From contig CM034603.1 of NCBI GenBank assembly GCA_020091685.1, positions 6,701,848-6,765,847 of the forward strand: 64,000 nucleotides of DNA, written 5' to 3'. This stretch comes from Lutjanus erythropterus. Lineage: Eukaryota > Chordata > Actinopteri > Lutjaniformes > Lutjanidae. Made by a program: the position numbers and the translations under genes. Under the pieces are notes generated by a model that was given only the letters and a program-made list of their open reading frames with translations, was not told the DNA's origin and did no database searches. Position 1 is the first letter of the stretch, and the number at the start of each line of letters is the position of its first letter. Shown in pieces: positions 53,571 through 64,000 of the stretch.

Positions 53571-54639
53571 GGGCACTGTTTGAACTGCTGTACTCATTTT
53601 TGCACGCACAGTTGATACATATTGCTCCTTTAACTAGGACACGCTGATCCATACAGTCACTCTTTTTCATTGTAATTCTTTTTGTGGGATATTTGTTGAG
53701 CCACAAAACAGCTTCAGTCTTGAGCTAACCTTTGGACCAACCAAAACTGTAGCAAACATCTTCAAACTATTATCTGCCTGAAGACTATCCATCTCATTCA
53801 ATTATGGAAAGCCGCTTCTCTTTTACCAATGTGCTTTTGAGAACATTGTCAGCCGTTCAAAGGCTTTGTAATGTGAATGTGTGACCTGACATTGAAAGGT
53901 TGAAAGTCCATTGAGACCTACGAAGGTCTCTGCTAGTGTGCACCTGTCTGAGCACAGTTCTGTACAGAAATCACTCAAAGCCTTTTGAATTGCACTGCAT
54001 AACACTTTGACCTACGGCAGACAACAATACAAAAGCTTGTCAGTTTGAAAAGATGCTTATATGTGTCACAGTGCCAGGTACTTTATGTAGCTTTTTTCAT
54101 GTTGTATCTGAAGTTGCTTCTGCTTTTTGGAGCACACAGAGCTTTTGAACTCTAAGACATGTAGAATGGTAAGAAAAAGATTTAAAAGTAGTAGTCCGTG
54201 GCAAGGTTCTCAACCTTTTCAAATGTTGTAAAATGCTGTTAGACACTAAATTCCCAGTGAGGGCTAATTATCCTTTGCCCAGAAATGTCATATGGATAGC
54301 CTATCATTTTAGATACTGCAAGATAAAAAATAATTGATTAAACACAAATATCCCATTCTTTTACGTGAAACCAGAGTTTATGTTTTGCACCTGCCCTCAC
54401 TCCCTCTACCTAAGCATTTCAAGACTTTTGTTGAGAACTTTTAATCTGGATTATTTCCTCATTATGCCAGTCATGCTGAGTCAAAGGCATTTCACCTTTC
54501 ACAGCCACATACTCGTTCCAAACAAAACAACCAAGAGAAGTTTTTAATCAGATAAAATTTTCAAGGATTTGGGGACTGCTCACTTGGGGAGTGGTTTTAT
54601 ACAGAGGATTATCAATGATTTACCCAGGATTATAGAACA

Positions 54640-55281
54640 GATTTGTGGAAATCTCAAGTGATAACAATCCACAGACAAAGACTCCGTCGGGTGCATATTC
54701 TTAATGATTATTATCCTACGGACAGCTGGAAAATGGCCCGGAGTTATCGCTATTCCGGCATGTCGGAAGCCTATTATGGCAGTCAATAACTAGAGCTATC
54801 TGTGGCTGGCAAGCTCCAGTGCAACGACCCGTCAATACAAATTCCTCTCAGCCCGCACCACATATCCACACGTCCATCGACTGCACTGGGTTGCATTGAT
54901 TTAAAGGCTCCGTGCCACAGATGTGTTAGGAGATTCAGTGTCTCATGTGCTCTTTGCATTACAGGTAATAAATCATTTGTCACAACGGCCCCTCACAGGA
55001 TGACAAAATCAATATCAGTTTATCAAGGGAGCAAGACCAGGGACCACTCATTCAACATGTTTCCCCATTCTGCACTGGTGCTGCAACAAATGTATAGCTG
55101 GCACAAAGATCTTTACTTTGTAAGGTGGATACATCCAGGCAGCTATACATTAGATCAATTCTCTCACAGCACTTTCAATACATTAATTAAAAGAAGAGGT
55201 CACCCAGTTTTGAGGACAAATTGGAACAAATCTTGTCCTACCAAAGAAATTCCAATTCCATTTCCACCCAGCCAAATTTGA
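54640..55281. other. Unique-looking block ending at a poly(A) run (candidate conserved element or retrocopy)
   Basis: This is balanced, non-repetitive sequence with one 159-codon plus-strand frame (54802-55281), whose product I do not recognise and which has no clear initiator context. It stops 5 bp before a 31-base A run. It could be a conserved non-coding block or a processed retrocopy; neither can be shown here. Confidence 0.25.
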
Positions 55282-55284
55282 ATG

Positions 55285-55286
<2 letters not shown>

Positions 55287-55317
<31 letters not shown>
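55287..55317 (+). repeat. Poly(A) run, 31 bases
   Basis: This is a pure A tract after aatgat. It could be a retroposon tail or a simple repeat. No target duplication around it was found. Confidence 0.95.
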
Positions 55318-55322
<5 letters not shown>

Positions 55323-55324
55323 AG

Positions 55325-55510
55325 TAAGTCAGCTGGTTCAGTGTCAAACATGACTATGACTTGAAAACGACCAGAATCATGGATGCTCCATCTAGCTGTT
55401 TTATTTTATTTGCTTATTTTTTTCTTCTGTGTCGGGTTGTTAGAACTGCAGTGAGCTGAAATGAACTGCCAGACTGATTTGGACTGAGCGAGTCGCTGAA
55501 GATTCGTTCA
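55325..55510 (+). repeat. Interspersed repeat, copy 2 of a direct pair (with 47860-48130)
   Basis: It begins a few bases after the poly(A) run; see the partner entry for shared blocks. Confidence 0.6.
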
Positions 55511-55689
55511 TAACTGACCCTTAGGGAGGGTGAGGGGAGGGGGAGGTGGTGTCGTTTGTGTGACTGCCAATAAAATTCTGAACATGAAAGTCATGAACAT
55601 CAATTTAATGGTCTACCTGCACATTTCCAAACAGTAAAAACTCCCTTTTTTCCTTTACAAGAACACCTTTAAAAAGTGCTATTATAATC

Positions 55690-56910
55690 ATTAATTTATA
55701 AAATATATTTATTATGAAATTGTTCGCCCTTTAAAGTTGTGTCCCAGATTTCAGTCAACTCCATCAGATTTTTACAAAAACATGATTTAATCAGGCATAA
55801 AAAGGTTTAGCTATGCCCTAAGGACCCCTGTCTTCTTCCTTGTTTTAAAAAGACGCTAATGCTGCTCAAACATTGATAAGCCTTCTATTTTTTGACAAAT
55901 TCATTAAATAATTTTGCAATCAAATGTCTCTCAACCATAACATGTCAAGTCTGTAGCCCTTCTAAATCAAAGCTAAATAAGAACTATGGTGGATTTTAAA
56001 AAAAGAAAATGTCTAGTCACTGCAACTATGCTGTGAATGAAAAATGTTTAACATTCCTTCAACTCTCTAAAATGTCAACTTTAATATTTTCTGTCTGATG
56101 GAGTTGATGTCTACATTTAAAGTCTGTGCAAAGGAAAAACACATTATATATGTTTGAAGATAGTTGCTGAAAAGCTGAGACTGAGAACTATGTAGTTCTG
56201 AATTGTAGGGTTAGACCAGCTGACTGTTTTTCATGATTTCTATGTTCATAATCTTTGGGGGGGGGGGGCTGGAAAACGGCTCTGTGTCATGCCAGAGTCA
56301 TGGTCCCCCAACACTATATCAGCCCCATGAACCAACACACGAACAATACACCTCCCCCTCCCATCACCCTTTTAAAGAACATACCTTAAGAGACTCTTTC
56401 AGTCCAAAAAGGCCAGCAGTTTACTTGATAACTTTTCACTGATAACATAAAACTGTGCCATTTATTTTAAAATGCATTTTTTAATGAAAATATTTGTTCT
56501 TTAAAGTTGCTCAACTCAAACACCAGATCTTTACAAAATAATGATTTAATCAGAGATAAAAAGGGTTAACTATTTCCTAACCTCCTGTATCTGACTTCCT
56601 GGTTTAAAGCAAAAAAGGCAGGAATACTTCTCAAGAACTGGTAAGCTTTCTATTTTTCAACAAATTCATGAAATAATATCGCTATCAGATGTGTGTCAAC
56701 TGTAATATGTCAACTCTGTAACCCTTCTAAATTTTGATCAGCATTAAGAGAACTCTGAGCAACTTTAAAGAATAAAATGGCCACTCACTGTGACTATGCT
56801 GTGAAACGAAAAAAATGTAATATTTTGTCAACTCTGTAAGATGTCAAGTCTGTCAGATTTTCCATCTGACAGATCTGACAGACATCTACATTTAATAAGT
56901 TTGATCTTTT
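55690..56910 (+). repeat. Tandem duplication, two diverged units about 770 bp apart
   Basis: Unit 1 (55690-56130) and unit 2 (56455-56910) share in order: tttttaca/tctttaca, atgatttaatcag, ataaaaagg, tttctattttt-aacaaattcat-aaataat, a tcaaatgt/tcagatgt step, cccttctaaat, and tcact-caactatgctgtgaa. The spacer holds a 56219-56358 fragment also found at 5838-5975. Repeated tcaactc/tcaagtctgt motifs run through both units. Confidence 0.7.
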
Positions 56911-57790
56911 AAAATACAAGCATAAAAAAGCATAAAAACACTAAAAATATTTTTTGTCCCAATTCTCAAGGTATAAGTACAGTAATTTAACAACAGCATC
57001 CTGCTTCTTTAGTATTTAAAACCATGAGCATGAATGAATTAATAACTGACTTTAAATGATCTGTGTTCTTGGCTGACAAACATTGAGAAGATCCATTAGT
57101 AAACTACAGTTATGCATTGTCCTTGTATTACTGACATAAATAAATTGGCTTCTTGTCATACAGTTGAGTAGTTCTACGAACTGTTGCCAAATGAGAATTC
57201 ACAACCCCCTGAGCCAATGTATGGTTGTGACAGTGATGTTTCAGTGACAGCCCCCTATACTTACTCTGCAAAGTAGCAATTTGTCACTCGGTGTGTACCG
57301 TTTGTCAGAGTCAGATAGGCTAGAAGCTGCCAAAACTCTCTACAATCGATTAGAAAAGTGGTATTTTGTATTCCCAAACCACACATAAAGTCTCGTGTAG
57401 CCTTTTTATGCAAGTTTGACTTTGTTCTAGGTTGTCAGGATCGGCACATCAGCCCTGATATCAACCAAACAAGAATGTCACAGTGACACCTGCCTCTCTC
57501 CTTTTTTGTTAACGTCAAGTTTCACAGTCTCTGCTTTCCCTTGGCCCTGCATTTTCTTGGAACTCTCAACACCCTGCCATTCTACATCTTTCACCAGGAA
57601 AACATTTATTTAAATGGAGACGGGGGCAGCCTTTTTGATACAGCAGGGTTTATATACGTGTCACTGCTGATTGCGTAACATTCCACACGAAACATCCACT
57701 CCCTGTTTTCTTTACATACATGCTCTCTAACCCCAGTACCTTGCCAGATCATCTGCTCTGCCTCTTCGCCATGACTGGAGAAGAGAATAA

Positions 57791-58015
57791 GATCAGAAGG
57801 TGAAATCCACAGTAGTCCCAGTGGTAATAGGAGCCCTAGGGGCTGCGAGCCAGAAACTGAGAGAGTGGCTCCAGCAGATTTCAGGAACGACATCTGAGGT
57901 CTCTGTCCAGAAGAGTGCAGTCCCGGAAACAGTGAAGTACTGCACAGAACCCTCAAACTCACAGGTGTCTGAGGACCTAAGCTTTAGGTATAGCCGGACA
58001 ATTTTACCTGGATAA
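57791..58015 (+). pseudogene. Fragment of a non-LTR retrotransposon ORF (C-terminal region)
   Basis: The plus-strand frame reads VVPVVIGALGAASQKLREWL followed by QQISGTTSEVSVQKSAVPET. This resembles the VIPIVIGALG...QKSALLGTAKILRR segment I recall downstream of the reverse transcriptase domain in many fish and invertebrate LINE-type elements. A stop lies directly upstream in frame (57788-57790), and after SAVPET the sequence diverges from the expected pattern, so this is a short, 5'-truncated, decayed copy with no RT motifs. The clade is not determined. Confidence 0.55.
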
Positions 58016-61000
58016 AGATGGTGGAAGAAGAAGCACAAATCGAGCCATGACAAAGACATCACAAGGGGCAAGATGTTACTTGGGTATGGCTACCACATGT
58101 TTCCAATCTTGAGAAGATGAACAGTGTGTCTTTGGATCAGCGGTTGTTGTTGATGAAGGTTGAACACTGTGATTAAGACATCACTTGGAGAGGATTATCA
58201 AGTTGAAATAGCATCCAGAGCAAGGACAAGTAAAAGCGTTATAAATAACAAAACCTATAAATAACAAGACCTTTATCCTTTTTTCTTTAGTATGATAAAG
58301 TAAAACAGTCTGAAAAGATTCACAGGGTTAGGGTTTACAAAACAGATGATAAACAGCCAGAGACAAAGAAAAATAAGTGCAATTTCACCAATAATTCAGT
58401 ATAAATCAGGAATAAGACTGCATTTTATTGAAAAATTCGAATGAACAACTTCTTGACAATTGTCACATACACGCAGAGTTGTCCAGTGGGCCAGATTGGA
58501 CCCTTTGGTGGTCCGGTTTTGGTCCCCCCCAAGCTGTATGTTTGAGACCCCTGATCTAGAGGTATAGACTTTTTCAAAACACCAAACTGGAATTTGCCAC
58601 CTTGGGTAGTAGCTACCAGTTAGTTTCATGTTTTTCCTGAGTTTCACAGCCACCACAGATACCACCAAATTGTACACACTAGTTCTTTGAATTGTATCAA
58701 GGTTATAACATTAATCATTTATCTGATGATAAAAAAATTCAATAAATGTATCAAGGAACATCTTGTTTCTTGTATAATTGCATATTTTACTTGGATATCC
58801 TGATCAAATTCTGGCATATTCAAACTGTATAAATGACATAGACTGTGCTACCTCTTTAAGGAAAATGTCAAACTAATTCTGAGGCAGTCAAACAAATGGA
58901 TGCTATGGCTTGTCATACAAACCGCTCAGGCGGAGACGTGCGTGGAAAGGAAATGACCATTCATTCCCAGCTGTCATGGCTTCGACATGTCGGTGTCAGC
59001 AGAGTAAAGGTGCGGTCTCATTCCATGTCCATCCTATAACATTTCCCAGTGCTCAGCCAAGAGAAAGTATGTTATGTCATGTAGGTTATGTCATGTGGGT
59101 AATAAACAAGTATTGATCAGAGGGATCAAGAACTGCAAATGGTGTATTGGAGTGATGCTACAGTTTGCTGTCTGGTAGTGTCATGATGTACAAAAGAGTA
59201 ATGAACCATGCATGAATAATAATTTTTCCAGTTCCAAATGTAGTCCAGCAGAGTGTATATTGGCCAAATGAATTAAATTCTAAAATGCAGAGAAGCAAGG
59301 CCACCAAAAAACATTTTTTAGCATGTTTTATTACACTAGACCTCAACATAAAAAGGGTATACTACCTCCACAAAAAATTGTGCACATGTGGGCTTTATTA
59401 GCCAAATGAGCCAGCTGGACCCTCAGATGAATACAGTAGGCCTAAATAATAAAATAAGCAGTTGCTGATCCCTCAGTGCTTAGAGGAAGGCAGCTGTCTA
59501 GTCGCTGTTCTGGAGGTAGCTGTGCCTTGTTAAAATGCACTCCATCAAAATTTCCTTTGAAGTAATAGCTGACAGAAAACATAATGTGAATTTGACTTGA
59601 CAGGTCTCTGAAAAACTGCTGGGGAAATACTGAACAAGACTGTAGAAGGAGGGTGCGGGGGTGAAGTCAGGTCTCGCAGCTCTTTTGTAGATTCATCGCA
59701 GCGTTTCAATTAAGATGCTGTCCATTGCTCTGTAAAAACTTTATCATTAAGAGTCTCCCTTATTAATTTCTTGTAGTTAATCTAGCCGCTGCTGTTTCGC
59801 GCGTTGCAAAACTAACGGATTTCATTTCTCTCATCAAATGTGAAGACAGTCCTTGGATTGTATGGAAATTGAAATTTAAACCTGCAGTATTGCCTCATCC
59901 CCCCCCCTCACCAGAACAAGAATCCTTTTTAAAAGGGTTTCATTACAGATGACACTGGTTGTCTGCCATTTCATCACTGTTCTTGTCATTCCTGCTGTCA
60001 CAGTAAATAATCAAGTGATAGTGGTATGCAAAGGCTCTTTTTCTAACTTATACAAGATCCGACTTTAAAACTCCCTTTGTGAATTGTGAGTATCGGTTAT
60101 GCATTAAAGAATTTACCTACTCTGGCTGGATGTATGATTTAAGCTTGGCCAGGAGCAATGCACTAGTCTTTCAGTAAGACACCACATACAACAACACACG
60201 TAACACTTACTGATTTACCTCAACCACTGGATGGATTATCCTGGGATTTTGTAAAGACATTCATTGTCCCCAGATTCACTGATAGGACTGGGTGTTACAA
60301 TCCTGACAATCAGCACTACTATACTTACGTGGTTGGGTTTTTTGAAGGTGACCACCACATGAAGCTACCAATATGACACATCATCAGTTGTGGACCTAGA
60401 CATCATTGGGTGTTTCCGCCTTTTGTCACAAGACACCCTCAGTCAAGGCAGGCCCAATCCAGGTTGATCAAGTCTGGGTGTGTGTCTTATGGTTGGCTTT
60501 TATGTGGTCACAGCCAGGACCTCTTTACTTAAGTCGCGGTCACATCGTACAGTATGTCTGGGTGGATGAATCTTACTAACTTGGTGATCTCCTGACTCTT
60601 TTTTAGGGCCACCAAAGTTGACATTTGTGGTTTTTATTTCATATTTCTCTTAGATCACTTGCCATTTAATTTGGTACAGGCAGTCATGTTCCTAAGAGGA
60701 TGAATTGCACTAACTTTGGTTGGCCCTTTTTTAAAGCAGCCTTATGTAAGATTTGGTATTTTCTGCAATTTGGTGCCCCCAGTTTCAGAGTGCAATTCAC
60801 TGCTGTCGTAAATATGAACAGCTGTGCATGTGCGTTTCTTTTGATTACAGTACTGATAATCAAAATCTAGCAAGTCAACACACAACACAGTTGAACATCA
60901 ACCAAGTGACACAATGCAAGACACAGCAAGCCAGCTAATATTACTTACTGGTCCAACAGCAAGAAGGCCGCCTGTTTTGCAAAATTTTATTTCACAAAGC

Positions 61001-62626
61001 TCTCACCATCAGCTAAAAGCCAGTCTGAGACATAGTCTTGTCAGCTGGCCTCTTGCTTGGTCACTCCTCTGTCAACGTCCTCTTCAGTCCCTTTGGGCTC
61101 ACCCAGCCTCTACAGACATCATGGCAGAGGCAGTTATGTTGTCCACTTGGCCAGCGCGGGTTCTGGCATGACACTGGCGATGCATTCCCTCTTCACCAGA
61201 AACTCCCAGCAGTCCAAAGCTCCTGTGCTGGTGGTCTGAACACCAACACTTCATCCAAAATGACATACAATGCACTACATGCCAAAAATGTGTAGTATCT
61301 TTCAACACACTTTTGTATGAATAAACAGTAGCATGTATCATTTCAGACACACTGCTCAGAGCATGTCACGTCACTTTCTGATTGCCTTCTTGCCGGTTGA
61401 AGGTGTGTAACTGTGGTAAACCTTACTTACATTTAAATTGAAGCCTTAGTCACGTTAATCCAGAGCTGCCTTGGTCACTGTCCGCCCTGTCTGTTATGTC
61501 GTAGTTATCATTACTCCCACATTGCAGTGTGGGATATTTATGCTGACATAGTGTCCCATGCTTGCATACTGTAATATTTTCTCGGAATAGTACACACTTC
61601 ATGTACTACTGGTGCTAAATAGCATTAGTAAATAGCAAGTTGAGGCAGAGCACCTGGAGGACATGAGAGGTAAATCCAGAACACATTTCCTCTATAAAAT
61701 ATGATCCAGTTTCACCAAAACCAGTGACATAGATGATTGTGTGTGACTTAGTACTGTAAAGTATTATGCACTTGTGGCAACCCAGCCACCAAGGTTAGGC
61801 TACATAGTGTTAGAACAAGGGTTCAGGCCCCAGGGTGGCCCCACACACCTTAGTACAAGTCGGTGTAGCATCAAATGATTTTGAAGCTGTTATTTTAGGG
61901 TCAAATACTTACATAATGTTGCCTTAATTTATCATAAAGTCTTTTTTTGTGACCAAATACCTGCAAAACAGGCATACTTAGTTAGTTTAGCTTATGTTGA
62001 CAAAGTTGACAGAATTGCTTGTTTTGTCTGACTTACAATACAAAACCCAAACGTTCAATCTCCAATTATATAAGACAGAAAAACAGCAAGTCTTTACATT
62101 ATGAGAATCTGAAACCAGCCTTGTTTACTTGACAAATGACTTAAAAGATTCATATGTTCCATCTATTGATGTTCTGGTAATCAGCTTACTAACTGATTTA
62201 CTTATTGAATTCACAAATTATTTTAGTCTACATAAGCAATTTCTGGATCGCAGGCAATTTGTTTTTCACTTCTTGTGCATTTTTTTTCTGCCAGTGAATA
62301 TAGCCTGTACCATTGCTCCTTCTGTTGCAGCCTCCTGCTGTTATTTGGGCTGATAATACCAGAATTTTACATGAAACATCTTGCCATGTGCATCTTTACA
62401 GACTAAGCTCAGTGCTCACACAGGCTGCACTAATGGGAACAGAAATCTGACTGTTTACATTCTGTGGCACAGATGTTATCGGGTCTGTTCACCTGTCCCA
62501 GCTGGGATTAGTGTTAATGTGGCAGCTTCTCACTGTTTAGGCAGCTCCGAGAACGCCTCCCCAAATGAAGTAAAAATCTGTAATTGCTAACATCAGTCAT
62601 CTAAAAACACTTCTTCCCTCCCACAG

Positions 62627-62793
62627 TGCCCTCCAGGGCTGAGTCCTATGAAGGATGGGACCGGGTGCTACGACCACCACATCGGCATCGACTGCTCCGA
62701 CGGTTTCAATGGAGGATGTGAGCAGCTGTGTCTCCAGCAGCTGGCTCCTCTAGAGGATGACCCGACACTCTACAACATCCAGATGTTCTGTGG
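62627..62793 (+). CDS. astn2: astrotactin-2 internal exon (end of EGF-2, start of EGF-3)
   Basis: This 167-nt exon lies between cccacag and gtaaga. It opens in phase 0 with Cys ([18 protein letters not shown]), reads 55 codons to ...NIQMFC, and leaves GG for the next exon's Gly codon (phase 2). Cys 1 and Cys 14 finish EGF-2; Cys 23, 31, 35 and 55 (C-x7-C-x3-C-x19-C) begin EGF-3, whose next Cys should follow one Gly into the next exon. The segment DDPTLYNI-x-MFCG is what I recall for ASTN2. ASTN1 differs in this loop, so astn2 is preferred. Further exons (rest of EGF-3, MACPF, FNIII, C-terminal parts) must lie beyond the window. The paralogue call rests on memory, not on an alignment. Confidence 0.9.
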
Positions 62794-64000
62794 GTAAGAA
62801 ACAACAGATTCACTGCTTTATATTTTTAATTACTATAATTATTTGGTTTCGTAACCCTGTTATGTCCACTCACATGGCACCTAGTTATGTGAATGTTTGT
62901 GATGTTTACAAGGTAAAACAAACTGATTTCGGTTCCTACATCATTAAATCTATACTTATGGATTAAGTACAGATGACAATCATTTTTTTTTTATTATTGA
63001 TTAATCTGAAAAAGCAGTGAAAACCGCTCATCAGAATTTCTCAGAGGCCTAAATTTTGTCCTCAAATTGCTTCTTTTGTCCAACCAACAATCCAAAACCC
63101 AAAGACTCTTCATTTACTAAAGTAAATGATAAAGAAAGGGGCCAAGTCCTTACATTTAAGAAGCTGTAACCACAAATGTTTGGCTTTTTTGCTTGAAAAA
63201 TGACTGAAACAATACATTGATCATTAAAATAGTTGGCAACTAATTTTCTTTCAGTCAACTAATCAATTAATGGATAAATCATTGCAGTTCTTTATGAAAG
63301 TAGGACAGTTAATTTGCTGTTGTTTGATTTTCTTAACAAATATCAATGGGGTTTTCACAGTTATTGGCAAGAGTGATCATTATTTGAATTTCATTGTGAG
63401 GTGTTAAAATATCTTTAAAATGTAACTGGCCACGGTTCTCAAAATATTCTTATTGCACAGGGTCAAATAATGTCTCGGAATAGCAGGACAGAAACCCTCA
63501 CCGACTAAAGGTTAATGTATCTGTGGCAGGAAGAACCATGAGGAGCAAAGTACACACCTTTTACATATACATTACAAATTGCACTATTATAAACAAGATT
63601 GAAAACCCCTGCATTAAGCAGGATAAAGTTTAGAAATACAAGTGCTATGTTAATGTATATACTCATGAGACACATAGTTGGAAATCAAAGATTCTTGTGT
63701 TTCAGTCGATGCAAACCATTTCAAGATACACTCACAACAGCAGGTACAACCATCTTGACAAACAAGCAATCAAACAATTACAAAACTGGGGCAACTCACC
63801 TTTGAAGCCTCATTGTAATTAGTTATATTCCATCAAAAACTGTATGTAGGGCCAGATAATCCACTCCAGTCACCTATTTTAATCCCAAGGACACGATTTC
63901 CAATGATAAACACCCACAAACTGCTAGCAAATGTTCTACTCTTCCACTTATATCGGTTGTGTTTGCCGTAATGTGTCAACCTAAACAATATGATGGACCC
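62794..64000 (+). other. astn2: Intron of astn2 (5' part, continues past the window)
   Basis: The intron starts gtaaga after a split Gly codon (phase 2). It holds one reverse-oriented interspersed repeat (about 62975-63295). No acceptor followed by a frame resembling the expected next exon (completing Gly, then Cys) is visible before the window ends. Confidence 0.8.
62975..63295 (-). repeat. gggctgcaac-type interspersed repeat, reverse copy
   Basis: The right end aaatcattgcagttctt is the inverse of the start of the 19190 copy, and the interior shares ttacatttaagaagct and ttttgtcc-type blocks on the opposite strand. It is old and diverged. Confidence 0.55.

Overview
The window is a piece of a teleost fish nuclear genome. 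Three things show this: protein-coding exons with GT-AG splice sites separated by introns of 23-34 kb, long AT-rich intronic sequence full of fish-type SINEs and small DNA transposons, and (TG)n/(AC)n microsatellites. There is no operon-like or prokaryotic structure, and no long intact reading frame.

The only gene I can support is on the + strand: three consecutive internal exons of an astrotactin gene, most likely astn2. They lie at 4927-5064, 28426-28576 and 62627-62793. The reading frame runs across both splice junctions (phase 2, then phase 0) and encodes 152 uninterrupted residues. These cover the segment just before an EGF-like module, that whole EGF-like module, and most of the next one. 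The gene's start (signal peptide, transmembrane part) lies upstream of the window. Its MACPF, FNIII and C-terminal parts lie downstream. Both downstream introns cut an EGF module between its fourth and fifth cysteines.

Everything else is intron. Intron 1 (partial, 1-4926) holds a TTAA-ended repeat, a 26-bp tandem array, a 348-bp tRNA-derived SINE with a 12-bp target duplication, and a second, different SINE. Intron 2 (5065-28425) holds paired interspersed repeats, a MITE-like element near 14.1-15.1 kb, an inverted SINE with an 11-bp target duplication, a (TG)32 tract, a minisatellite-bearing element, an (AC)29 tract and a 0.9-kb foldback element with arms of about 340 bp. Intron 3 (28577-62626) holds a second, inverted copy of the minisatellite-bearing element only about 60 bp after the exon, a 560-bp inverted-repeat element, several other repeats, a CpG-dense patch near 39.1 kb beside possible conserved non-coding sequence, nested insertions near 43.3-45.1 kb, a duplicated segment at 55.7-56.9 kb, and a decayed non-LTR retrotransposon fragment near 57.8 kb. 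The last partial intron (62794-64000) holds one more interspersed repeat.

I found no previously undescribed biological system. The most distinctive observations are the inverted repeats bracketing two exons (a layout that can favour exon circularisation), the element family with an expandable internal minisatellite, the large foldback element, and the CpG-dense intronic patch. Repeat family names are given only where the sequence supports them.
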